Shown here in pieces: positions 11,516 to 58,186 of a DNA stretch of 62,000 nt. The position numbers and the translations under genes were made by a program. The DNA lies in the NCBI GenBank assembly GCA_030141605.1, contig JAQGDQ010000158.1:1-62000 (forward strand). The letters are read 5' to 3'. Positions within the stretch are counted from its first letter, which is position 1. The number at the start of each line of letters is the position of its first letter. Below the pieces are notes generated by a model, which saw only the letters and a list, made by a program, of their open reading frames with translations, was not told the DNA's origin and searched no databases. This DNA is from Tubiluchus corallicola (lineage: Eukaryota > Priapulida > Priapulimorpha > Priapulimorphida > Tubiluchidae).

Positions 11516-13200
11516 GCGTATTTAAGGTTTGTCTTTAACTGATAACAAAGTTACTAAGAATTATTCTTTTAGATTCTTTTGTATACAAACGCGACCCAAG
11601 TACACGTTTAGGACACCAGCTATTATGCTATTTCCTGATAGTTTTTAACATTTTTATACCGATGCAAGGTTGGTTTATGGACTAATGCATAACTAGGTAA
11701 CAAATTTGTATGCAGTCTTCCGCTTGGGCTTAGGAAACGTTAAAATCGAAGCTCATCTAAACTCTTTTCAGTAAAGGTTTTTGTTTAGCAGTGCCCAGTA
11801 CACCAACTGCTGATTCTTTAGATACCAAACAATAAGACTGCTCCCCAGTTGAACAATGGTGAACACCATCACGGGAAGTTAAACAACAATAGCACAAAGT
11901 TTGTCCAGTTGGCCACTGCTGATCTCACGCTAAGCCTATAATGAACCCGTATACACGTGTGTACTTTCAAATAACAGGCTATAAGATTAATTGTTAAAAT
12001 ATTGGAACAAAATCAACCAACAGATGCCGTAAAACATGAAACACGCAGTCACTCAATAATATGTATGTTATCACACTTTCTAATCAGTAGAATCACATTT
12101 TGTTTTCACTCATTAAAACAGCTGTGGGAAAGCAACCAAGCTTTAAAGGAAAGAACAAGACACTCTGTATTGTGGGTTTATTTTACTGTTATCACTTAAA
12201 CTTAGAAAAATATAACAAAGAAATTTGCAATCTGCCAGTAAAGCACAGATATAAAATACACTATCTCTGAATAGAAATTTTCAGGCGCGGTAGTTGCCGC
12301 CATTCACTTTAAAATCATGACTTGGTAATTAGGAGACTTCGTGAATTTTCGTAAGCGCATCGTGGTTTTGCGTAAGCGCACGCAGCTTAAACTAATTCAA
12401 ACTTCTGCAGCTTATCTAATGTTGACGCAAAACAAATATTACAAAATTTGCTATCTATTTTTTTTGTAAAAACTTATCATACTTTTGATGAAGATTGACG
12501 GTGCACTAGTTTTTCTGCAAGACGAATGACGTCATTAGAAGAAAAATGGGCATTGAAAATGGGAGCGCCCAAGCATGAACAGATCGCTACTTTAAAGTGA
12601 TTTTACTAGTTACACGAGGTGTTTATTGTGGATTACTAAATGATTCTAACAATTTTCACGGACACTGAAATAAGCGTAACCTCCTAAAAGGCTTGGCCTT
12701 TCCAACGAGTGCATTACAGCGTTTTTTCACGCTTTAAAATGACCACCGGGTTGATTATTCTCACCGCTGCAATTGCTGTTACATTTCTTATCACTTGTTA
12801 AAGTGGAGATAATCAAGTCGAAAGCCTAAACGCTTTTTTTCCAAATAAGATTGATAGACAGTTAGGGATAACCAAATCTCTCTAAATGGACTGGTAAATA
12901 GGTAGATAGAAAGGGAAGCTTTCCGCAATGATACTCACAATAGGAAAAAAGGTGTAGATAGAAAGATAGAGCTGTTAGTAAATGAAAATTGACAGCACAC
13001 AATAGGTTGATGGGCAAGTACGTAAGTAGGTAGGTAGGCTGTACGGGCAGGACGACAGGAGGCCTGAATAGGCAAATAGATATGCATAGAAACAGACAAG
13101 TAGACAGGTGAAAAGAATGGCAGATAAGATGGCAAATGAACAAACAGGTATAATGCCTAAGTGTTGTGCAAATTTATTGCGCAAGTGCTACTGCCCAAAT
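11516..13200. other. Upstream region of the pentraxin-like gene, no exon seen
   Basis: It should contain the 5' UTR and promoter of the minus-strand gene. A stretch at about 12570-12680 resembles 47790-47930 (shared TTTTACTA and CACACGAGGTG phrases), so it is partly interspersed repeat. Loose TAGATAGG repeats lie at 12850-13120. Confidence 0.5.
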
Positions 13201-13202
13201 GT

Positions 13203-13357
13203 CCACTGCCATAGTCACATCTGGCTATGCCTCTGCCCAAAAGGTCTATAATGCCCAAATATCCACTGTCCAAATGCCCACTGCCATAATCACCTCTGGC
13301 TATGCCTCTCCCCAAAAGGTCTATAATGCCCAAATATCCACTGTCCAAATGCCAGCC
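13203..13357. repeat. 75-bp tandem duplication, about 2 copies
   Basis: CACTGCCATA(G/A)TCAC through GTCTATAATGCCCAAATATC is repeated with period 75, a multiple of three, which opens a 99-codon frame that is not a gene. Confidence 0.85.
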
Positions 13358-13927
13358 TCATCATACTCATTTTTGATGAGTGCTGATGGAAAAGTCGGCA
13401 TTGCATTTCAAAAAGCATCATTTCTGAAAGTGGTAAACAAACAAAATTCATCGACATTGTGTTGAGACGATTATTCGACAAAATATTATCAATTTTTCGA
13501 TAATTAATCAAAGATCGAATGACAGTTTCTGACGGATATGTTCACCTGTAGTTACTTCCTCATTTCAAAAGAAGTCACAGTAGGCACAGTACGTACGACA
13601 GTTTTAATCTCATCTTAGGGAGAAACGAGGCATAAAAATAGGAGACAATGGACTCAATGATGTAAAATAACTGACTGCTAGATAATAAGACTGTAAGATG
13701 CTACTACAATGCATAAACGATAATTGAAAACAAACCAAGTGTCGCATTGAAGTGGCCTATTTAACATATCAAAAGAAGGTCAATGTCAAACAGTTATGTG
13801 TGAGAAGTTAAACGATAACACAAAAGCGCACGCGGTTTTACCATGTAGAATGCCATACAAGCGAAGATAGGTAGAATACAAGAGAGGTTTAAATTTAAAT
13901 GTTGTACACATTTTTAGGTTGATAAAG

Positions 13928-14510
13928 AGCTTTAACCATGGGCGTCCACTGGAGGTGCAAACAGGTCATTTGCTACCCCCCCCACTCCAACGCTGTTTTT
14001 TTATGTCAATATATATAATATTGTGATGAATAATCAGTTCGTGTAGTTACAGTGCTCAGAATCCAATCCCAAGCTCTAGAGGACTCGCTGCACTTGCCTG
14101 ACCCTAACTTCACTATACCATATGACAGCCCAGGGGTACGATAATTTTAAGCAATAAATGTGATAGTAGGAGTAATATCTCTTGCCCCCCTGGAACGGGC
14201 AGACAGTTTAGTCTAGTGGTAACGCATGCGCTTTCCGTCTGGGAGGTCGCGAGTTCGATACCGCGGTCGGGTTATACCGAAGACTTTAAAAATGGTACCC
14301 GCTGTTGCCCTGCCTGGTATTTAGGGTAAAAGTGGAGTAATAATAGTTTCTGTTATATAGGCGTAGATTGTTATTTACAGTCGGCCCAAAAGCTCTTTGA
14401 ACTTATGTTAGTTGTTAATCGAAAAACCGACTTTAAACAAGGATTATTATTATTATTATAGATTATATTATATTATTATGGAAAAGTTGCAAGGGGCGCC
14501 CTTGGCTTTA
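13928..14510. mobile_element. Possible TIR element interrupted by a SINE
   Basis: CATGGGCGTCCACTGG on the left and CAAGGGGCGCCCTTGG on the right are rough inverted copies near the edges. The SINE at 14197-14460 lies inside. The termini are imperfect and no target duplication was seen. Confidence 0.3.
14197..14460 (+). mobile_element. tRNA-derived SINE with (ATT)n tail
   Basis: The head GGCAGACAGTTTAGTCTAGT and GAGTTCGATACC carry tRNA-like A- and B-box promoter elements. An unrelated body follows, with GTCGGCCCAAAAGCTC and ACCGACTTTAAACAAGGATT, then an ATT repeat tail. A second, reversed copy is at 50222-50520. Confidence 0.85.
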
Positions 14511-15926
14511 ACTGCTCATGTTATTTATGTATGACATGATTGAAAGAAATTGATCTTATCTTAAAGTTACCGACGTTTCTATGATATACTTGCACTTTAT
14601 CACTGCAAAAATTACCGATACTAAAATTGGCTAACTTTTATGGCTAATTAAAAAGCAGATTGACACCACCAGTCATTATAAACTGCTATTTTGGTTTTTC
14701 TCATTCGTCTAAGCGCCAGCTGAGAATTTTCACAATCCATTTCTAGCAAACATAAAACAGCTACATATGAGTTATGATACGCAAACCAGTAGTTTTATTA
14801 AATAGAAACACCGCAATTACACAAAAAACAAGAAACTAACGTGTATCATAGTTATACAAATCACACAGAAAAGTAAAATCCAAGGCTTAACAAAATTATT
14901 ATTAGTGATAATAAACAAAGTTAGCTTTCCAATGTTTTCCAGTTGTGAATTTCAGATAATTTCTATCTAACAATGTATTACACGGATTTACACCTTACAA
15001 AAAATGACAACTGCAACACAGCAAGATGGTTTTTTACTATTTCTGCTTAGGAAGATACTCAGTATAGCAGTCAGAAAGTAGAATGTAATTAATTTAACAC
15101 AGTTTTCAAGTTATGCTTTACTATTAGTTAGTCCTTCACCATTTACCACTAAAAATATGTAGGTTTGTATTTCAAAGACGATGTGACATAATGAAATTAT
15201 AATTTAATGTAGTATGCATTTATACAATACGTAAACAAAAGTTATCACACAAACTTATTAAACATACAATGTCAGTTTAGGCAAGACTGATTAATTTTTA
15301 AAAACTCACCTATACAATCAGGCCCGGTTATAAATCTATGTGGAGGAAAAATAACACGTAAGAATTATTAGAGTTTGTAAGGGATTTATATATTAAAACT
15401 TTGTGATGAAAGAACAGTACAAACAAGATAAATTCATAAGAAAAAATTCTCAACAAAGTTGCAATGTAAAAAAGTGCTGCCGCTGATTACAGATACACAT
15501 TTCTTTTTATTCTTATCAAGAGCATTTGATAATCGATTATTGCAACATCCTTCAAACGAAGTTCATAGTTTTTATTAAACTTTGTTCAAAACTTAACATT
15601 ATTAATGCATAGTGGAAAGATATTTCGCTTACGCAATTTATCAGGCAAACAAAAGACTGAACTTTAGCTGTGAGGTTAATAGAATAACATACCTTATCTA
15701 TGAGAGTTAATGTAAGAAAACAGGCACCATCTTTGCATTTTTGAGAATTCATGTAACTTAAATAAACATCACTAAATGAGAAAGCAAACAAAACTTTGAA
15801 AATCTTTTCACTGTTTTGTTAACTTTCATGCCTGACTAATAAGTTTATTTAAAATTTTACTAACAATCAGAATTATTGCTTTACTTATTCCTGGTTATAG
15901 CTTTAAAATCTGTAGAGTAAGGTTAC
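14511..15926. other. AT-rich DNA downstream of UBR4, no certain gene
   Basis: Exon-like pieces on the minus strand (about 15305-15330 and 15676-15773) have good splice sites but do not connect in frame. Could include UBR4 3' UTR or spacer. Confidence 0.4.
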
Positions 15927-16852
15927 CTAATATTCCATGAAATCTGGCCTGTTTTGCCAAAGCAACCAGATCAGCAAGCATATCCAGAAACTGCATTGTG
16001 ATAGATTCAGATTTTCACACTTTAAAAACACTTGCTACTCGCAAAAACAACAAACGTTGTTGTGTTTCAAACATTTTTGAAATATGTACACATTTTGCTA
16101 CGGTAATAAAATCTTTTAGAAAATAATACACAGTGCATATGAATTAATAGTCCACGTAGAATTTCACAACAAAACAAACGAATCACAGATGTAAAAGAAT
16201 TCATTAAGGTAGTTCCAGTATTTATCTACAAAACCCAAATAATTGCAACCTTGTTTACCGGCATTTTTAAAATTATGTAAATTTTGAAAGCCAAAGCCAT
16301 TTAAAGCACAAGAAAACACACTTCATAAATAAAGCTTTAGAAATTATGTATAACTTGCCTGCTGTCTTATTCCATGCAGAGCTTGCATTAACAGTAATGC
16401 TCTACAAAACTTGAAAATTTAAACTCCCGTGATGACCATTAGGCATTTTAAAGCTAAATTGTTTGAAACAAGTTAACAAGTTTAAAATTGCAAAATGTTT
16501 GAAAAATAATCAAAGTATTATTAACTAAGCAAAAGCATAAATTACTTTATATAGTCATTAATGTTTTTCATAAAATGGCGATGCACTGCCATTTTACCAT
16601 GGGGCAAAAATAATTTAAATTATTGAGAATTTTCTTTTCCAATAACATAAATCTTTCAAACAAGTGAGTGTAATGTTAAGAAATGTAACTTTGTATGGAA
16701 AGTTCTTTGGAATATACTTCAAAATTAACTAAAATTACTCTTACTTCCCCCTTTAAAGAAATTAAAATGACAATTCAATTTTTAGAAACACAGTATTATA
16801 GTATGCACACATCTCACTGGTAATCAGCAATGTCATTCAGTATCAGCAGCAT
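15927..16852 (-). CDS. Weak candidate: three short phase-consistent exons of an unknown helical protein
   Basis: On the minus strand 16818-16852 (MLLILNDIADY, donor CCA/GTGAGA), 16359-16401 (ALLMQALHGIRQQ, GC donor CAG/GCAAGT) and 15927-15990 (FLDMLADLVALAKQARFHGI, donor TTAG/GTAACC) join in frame, each with an AG acceptor except the first. The joined peptide is leucine-rich and helical. I do not recognise it. A fourth piece (about 15676-15773, NSQKCKDGACFLTLTL, donor AAG/GTATGT) has good sites but an incompatible phase. It lies downstream of the UBR4 stop and upstream of the pentraxin-like gene. Chance cannot be excluded. Confidence 0.25.
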
Positions 16853-17841
16853 ATACCAATGAATTTTAATTTACTAAATTACGAAAAAAGTAACACAAGC
16901 AGTCGTGTAGCAGTCACATTACAGAAGGATAGTAACGCAACAACAAACTAATCGGAATAGACTGAAATCAGGACATTTCTAAATTGCACAAGGAAATACA
17001 GAGTTACACCCAATAAATTACTTGCACTTGTGTGTTGCCTTGCTTGGCCGATTTAAAGAATGTCCTATAAACTATGCGAGCGAAAGAAGTAGAGCTTTCA
17101 AATCCTACTTGTAAAGTTGAAAAAGAATGAGTGATAGACTTTTGCAAATTGAGCTTCAAATGCTTCTTTGCAAAGTAACATTTTCGCGATGCACCACTCA
17201 AAAGTGTTATATGCAGGCAAATTTCGTAATGTTGTGAAACTGTTGTCTAACATAATTGATTATGGGCTGGCCAATTTAAAATGGTGTAACTGAGAACAAA
17301 ACTAACAGCATGGATGAAAACAAAGCTGTCTCCAGGTTGTCTGATGGCAGTTTGCTTTCAGTGTTTATATTTATAATTATTAACATTGATAATTAAGCAT
17401 TAAATTACTGCTTAATGAACAAGTGATGAATTATACGAAGTGACAAGACAAAAGTGATAGATAATTTTAATACTACTGTAATTTATGCACTTGGAAGTTA
17501 TTGTGTCTGGCCTTCCTTGCAATGTTTGCAAATGATTCAAGTAGATATTAACTTTATGGCTTATAACAAGTAAAATAAAGAAAATGAAAATTTGGAACAA
17601 AAACTAGACAGCAAGATTGAAATGCAGATACATTTTTGTTCAATTGCAACAAATAGCAGGAATTAACAAACTAGAATTAAAATAATCTGCACCACATGAA
17701 CGATCAGGACTATAGATTGTAATTAATTAACGATTAATTATTACATATTAAAATAAACCTAAAGCGAGAATATTATAACTTGAAGAATACAGCAAGATGA
17801 TAGCAGTACTGCGGATTTGTCTAACATTGAACACCAACACC

Positions 17842-52806
<34,965 letters not shown>

Positions 52807-54965
52807 CTGTAAGAAAACACACGTGTGAATGAGGCTAGACAGAAAATTGAATTCTGGAATACAATGCAAAAACACCATTGTGTGAGCATAAATGATTTAA
52901 AGGCATTTCAATTCATCTCAACCACAAGTCAATAAGTAAGTAAACGATGTCATTTGAACTAGGTGGCTGAACTAAGTCAAACGAACTATGTCACTTTTCA
53001 TGTCACTAATAAACAGGTTTTAGCAAGGAAAGAGATCAACAACTTGAATTAGCTTATTCAGAGTAGGATGACCAAGTAATTAGGAGTAATTTTCATCTTA
53101 ATAATGAACTTAATAGACTCACAAAATTTCTGCCTACAATTTACTGTTTAACCACACACTATCTAACATTCAACTTTTTAAAGGAGCTCTATGCATACTT
53201 TTGCATAAGGTTCGTGGTAATAACACAACATAAGATACATTTATTACAGGTAAAAACTCATGTCAGGTAATAAATGAAGAATTACTAAAGTAGCAACTGA
53301 GTGCCTCAAAGGTCAAACTACAGTCTGTGTAGTTTAACAACGAAAAAAGGGTTAAAATATTCTAAAATGTAACTAGAAAGAGTGCAATTCAACCATCTAA
53401 CAGAGTTGAATTAACAAGGCCTAGATCAATGAGCGCACAAAATTCAACTTAAGTTTTTTTAAAACCAAACGAAAGGGTTGAATTGCAAGTATATTTACTA
53501 GGGCAGAATTAACACCTGTTTCAATCAAAGTTAAATTAACATCTTTTAACATTTCATTTCCTTTCAACCAACTGAAAAGATAAAAATATAAATCTTGTCC
53601 ACAAATGAGTTAGTAAGACATAACTCTGGTTCATGGCTAATGTCTATGCTAGTAACTAGCAAGGCATCAGTAGTGGATATAAAGAATTTACAACTAGTTT
53701 TTCCTAGTATCTGTTTTAACAAGTTACTACTATCTTAACTGCCTGACCTAGCAGAAGACACTTCTCTTTAACTTTCAACACGCATTTTAAAAGAAGTGGA
53801 ACTTGTAAAACATGACAGTTACTAGTAAAACCCACGCATGAATGCATTAATAGTGGTTTATTCTGTTGTCGAAGCAACAAAAATCAGTTAGTTCATTCTA
53901 GTTTTGAAAGACAAGAATGCTTAGTCTTTCCAACAACAGCTATGTAAGCAAATGACACAGATATGCAATCGAGCAAATTATCTGCCAACAATACATCTGC
54001 AGTAAAAAGTAATCACTTCACTTTCACTTCAACGAAGAAAGTAAGCACCAAACGAAACGAATGAAAAGATACATCACCATTTGTAAAATTAAACTGACTT
54101 TTGTATCGGAATTTTAACGAGCATTGGGGTTGCAAATGATGAAAAGACCAGGCAGCTGATGTTGCAAAACCTTGGAAAATAATGACAGTTTAATAATGTG
54201 TAGAGTAGACCGTTAACTGCCTTAGTTACATCCTCTTCAAATGCCAAACTGCGGGTCTTTGCTTAACTAACTGCAATCTGTCATCATTATTGCCCATCAT
54301 CAAGCAACTCCAAAATTACTGCAGTCATAAAAATGTTTCCAAGAATTTGGCGTTGAATGGAATGGAGCTCCAAGAATCTACTTCCAAGAGCAAAGTGGTA
54401 GCTGAAACGTGGGTTTTTTCAAACCGCCAAACTAAGTATATGCACTAAAAGAGTTTCTTTCCAAAAATTATTAATGTAGGTTAAAATGAGCAACTAATCA
54501 ATTTCCTTGCTATTATACTTTACCTAAAATATTTTGCAAGTACAACTCATTGCTTTTCATTTTCTTTACACAAGCCAAAGTCATATAGATATAATTATTT
54601 TTTGTACACAGATTTTGTTGTCCGTTTCATTGTTTCTTGTCGAGTCCTCTAATTATTGTTGATTTGACTTACCTTTATTATTCTGTTTCAATTCATGAAT
54701 TACTCATCATTCATTTTGTTTTAGTTTGATTCAATGTTTTACTTCATACTTAACGATTTTAGATTTATTATGATGCTTACAAACCTTTTGTTGTCCCAAA
54801 AATTGCTTTCTTTTGCTTAGATTTATGTATCAAACTTTATTCTATTATTTTTGTTTTTAGTTTTTTTTGACAATTTGTGCTATTTTGTTTTTTCTTTCTT
54901 CTTATTTCATTTTATTATCTGCAGCATCACCGTTTACTTTTAATAAGCCTATCTAACTGTACGAA
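52807..54965. other. No exon recognised upstream of visible UBR4
   Basis: I looked for the expected preceding UBR4 exon (Cys-rich ...CHKCR, ending in phase 2) on the minus strand and did not find it. The DNA is AT-rich with no clear element. Confidence 0.5.
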
Positions 54966-55100
54966 AGGGCAGGAGACTAGATGACCTTTTGTCCCTCCCT
55001 GCCCTGCTCAATGATTACAGTTACTGAATATTTAACTAAAACTTTTGCAGTAAAACTGTATTGGTGAAAATAAATGTTCTAGTGTCTATGTCTATGTCCT
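54966..55100 (+). mobile_element. LINE-type 3' end, second copy
   Basis: AAAGGGCAGGAGACTAGATG, then ACCTTTTGTCCCTCCCTGCC, then AATAAATGTTC near the end. It shares the GGGCAG-x-ACTAGATGACC...CTGCCCT stem-loop with 33361-33590. Confidence 0.55.
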
Positions 55101-56917
55101 TCAAAGATATAATAGGGGATCAAACCGAACTCAGAATGTTTGCTAATTAGTTGAAAACACTATAACTATTAATCGTTTTTCATGATTCCATAAGCACTCA
55201 AAGAGACTAACAATGATGGCAGCGTTACTAACACAGCCGAGACTAGCAAGACTACCATTTGCAATTGCACTTTCATTTTTTTAGTTACATTTAACAAATA
55301 TCTCAACGTCTGACACTTTAACTGACAGGACGCCTTTGTGTTTTTACATAAAATTTCCACTGAAGTATACAACAAATCGAACCACTCGTTAATCAGCAAT
55401 TTAAGTTTGTTAAGTAGGTTAATTTATCATAACCTAGCATATTCTCCGAATCAAAAACCTTCAGTTTTTTTATGAAGCTTGTTAAGAAAATTTCCATCAA
55501 GGTACGAAATCTAGTGATCATGTTAACTGTCTTCTTATGAGAGTTGTACCAAAAAAGGTAACTACTGTTTATCTAGAAACAAGAAAGAAGTACTTTTAAC
55601 ATAACCAACACACAATATGCAAGCCTTGTCAGTCAAATTTATCATCAATTTGATTAAGTGACAAAGGCAAATGTTGTCAGAATTTGCAGGTAGTACAGCT
55701 TAGTTTATTATGGCTAATAATCCTGTTAACTGCTGATTAAAGCATTGCACTTGCTATAATTTTTGTGACAAAATATTAAAATAATTGACAAATTATGCAT
55801 AACCTATGCCACTCAGTCTTGTGAGAGTGTCACAAGTCAAAACATAGCTTTGCTGATATTTGATGGTTTTTAATGCGTCTTTATGAATGTTTTAGTTTTA
55901 GTTTTAGTTATCTCATAAAATGATTATTGTACTAATTTTGCACTTGTGTTAGCTCATTACCACGTACTATTTTCACAATTCCAACGTAAAAATGCTTTGT
56001 CAATTTGGCTAAATAGTGAATGCTTCCTCTGGGAAGAAATACGGATCATCTTCTCAGAACTATGGCATAATACCGATCCTTGCTGTAAGGTTTACAAAAA
56101 AATTTAAAATACCGCTATCTTGCTGTAATTATCGAGCAGCAAATAACCTACAAACATGTAAACATAATAGCATTTGGCACACCGTAAATTATTAGTTATT
56201 AGGCTATTATCAGTTCCGTTTTTATTACAGTAGGAGGCCTTCAGGCACACAGGTTCTGGACAATGGATAACCATACAGCAGCAGCAGCAGTTAAGCCTTT
56301 CCATAATAATCATGTTAATCTGTGCAGCTAAAAGGTAGACTGACGTTCTTCATAAAAAATGTACTATACATAGTTGTCTTGATATTTACTCATAATCTAG
56401 GCTGCTGTATTTCGATTCATTTTTACTTAGTTCAGTTCTTTGCCAACCGTAATCAGGCACTCATTTGCACTGCAGATCAATGAGGTAGGACCGGAATCTA
56501 TCCTGATTACCAACGACAACCATTTAAGTTGTATAAAACCTGACCAACAGAGACGTCTTAGGCATGTTTAGATGTGCATATGTCCTTCTCTAGCGAAACC
56601 AATGTCATATAAAATCATAACCTTGGTGCAGTTGTTGAAGACATGATGAGGTCAAAAAAGTTATTGTGTTTCTTTAACAGTATGTTATTAATATTAAATT
56701 GTTTAATGATCGATAAATGTTTTACCTTAAACTATACAGCACACTTTTATTTGCTAAAAGTGGTGGCAAGATAAAAACGGCAGTGTTGAACTGGTGGATA
56801 AGTTATGACTGCTTGAAAGAATTTCATAGCCGGTGTCAAAATCTTGGCTTTTTGGGTGCATAACAACAACAAAATTAACAAACTCTCAGTTCAAAGGATA
56901 ATAAAAGATACAGTTAA
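55101..56917. other. AT-rich spacer or intron, no gene recognised
   Basis: A 76-codon minus frame at 55169-55399 has a hydrophobic stretch, but no splice context or family pattern. A short CAG run at 56276-56290 opens another frame of no note. Confidence 0.5.
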
Positions 56918-57376
56918 CCCTTTCATACCCGTCGTATCCCGTGGAATACGAGAATATTTTCTGCCTTTAAAATTTATAAAATTTTAAAACTGACAGTTAT
57001 TTGATCTGTTAATAGTTATTTTGATTTAAGCCAATAACAATAGACTAAAAATGGTGGTAAAATGGCAAACTAGAAATTCTACATAGCATAAAAAACTGCG
57101 CAATGTACTGTACTTTAGAGACGACTTTGTACAGATCAGCATAGCATGCATACTAAATGTCTTAAATACTTTAAAAAATTATCAGCAGTTGCAAAATGAA
57201 GCACATTTTATGCTTCCATTGAATCCCAATGTATCCCGTGTGATACAGGCTATATTTAGCACGCGGGCACAGGTAGAAAAAATAATTATTACGTGTAAAC
57301 AAGATGGACATACTGAACAAAAGTACCAAGCCAAAAATTTTTTTCTTATTACAAAAATAATTTGGGACTGAAAGGG
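56918..57376. mobile_element. piggyBac-like MITE with TTAA target site
   Basis: The element starts CCCTTTCATACCC and ends GGGACTGAAAGGG, flanked on both sides by TTAA (56914-56917 and 57377-57380). It is 459 bp, with CGTATCCCGTGGAATACG palindromes inside the left end. No transposase frame. The TTAA duplication and CCCTTT-type ends are the hallmark of piggyBac elements. Confidence 0.85.
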
Positions 57377-57380
57377 TTAA

Positions 57381-58146
57381 TATCTGTACTTAAATTTATT
57401 GGTATTTAAAACAAACTGGTAATTAAATCTATTTCCCTCGTGTCACGTATTTTTTAAACAAGTTGCATTCAATGTAGCTGTTAAAAATAACTAGTTTTTC
57501 AAAATGTTCCAAGTGCTTTTGTAAACATAAATTTGATGAAAATAATTGACTTTATATCCACAAAAGGTACAAAATAACACACTGATTTAAAATAAATGAA
57601 ATTTGGATTTATTTTGTTATTTTGCAACACATTAAAGCATATAAAGTTCCAGCAGTGGCTCCAACTTTAAAATAAACATTGTTGCCTAAAAGTGTTTTGA
57701 AATGTATGGATAATTTTTTGTATCATTTTTTGAGGTCAATCACCTGTACTTGCATGTTTCTGAGCATTTGTACTTGAAATTTGATGTACAAGTCTAAATC
57801 TGTCCAGTATTTATCATTAGAAAGCTGTGCTGAAATGCCGCAATTTATTATCTAGTCACAGATAACAAAACACGCACAATCTGTCTTTAAGTTCAACATA
57901 CCAATTTTACCATTGTTTTACTGTTTACAAGGTCCTGTGTCTCTGTGACAAAGATGCACAATGATGCCTGAAGACAAAGACTGACGACAAGTGTTTAGCC
58001 CCAATGTCAGCGCTGAGGGGGTGTTGATAGTGAAAGTTTCTTCATTATTTCAAATTACTTTGCTCAGTAGGTCATCTGTCATGGTGCTCGCACATATAAC
58101 AGATAAACCTTATTATGGATGGTTTAGTCTGTTTAGAGTGACCAAG
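57381..58146 (+). other. Upstream region of the CDA-like gene
   Basis: Should hold its promoter and 5' UTR. The reading frame of the start codon stays open back to about 57991 with two further ATGs. No TATA box stands out. Confidence 0.4.
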
Positions 58147-58186
58147 ATGAGATCACTAATCTGTCTGGTTGGCATTTTACTCACAG
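58147..58186 (+). CDS. CDA-like exon 1 (signal peptide)
   Basis: This exon is 40 nt coding MRSLICLVGILLT, with donor ACAG/GTAAAT, phase 1. It splices to VAQATP of exon 2 to finish the signal peptide. The frame stays open upstream, so the start is chosen on signal-peptide shape. Confidence 0.75.

Noticed and set aside
13166-13465. 99-codon plus-strand frame with repeated STVQMPTAIITSGYAS
   Set aside because: Produced by a 75-bp tandem duplication; no gene context.
14197-14272. A functional tRNA gene
   Set aside because: A/B boxes are present, but it does not fold cleanly as a tRNA and has a SINE body and ATT tail.
15300-15350. Exon-like piece reading FPPHRFITGPDCI with donor ATAG/GTGAGT
   Set aside because: No AG acceptor keeps that frame open; the available acceptor leads to a stop or a different frame.
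55169-55399. 76-codon minus frame with a hydrophobic MKVQLQMVVLLVSAVL stretch
   Set aside because: It could mimic a signal peptide, but it has no splice context, homology or codon signal and lies in AT-rich DNA.
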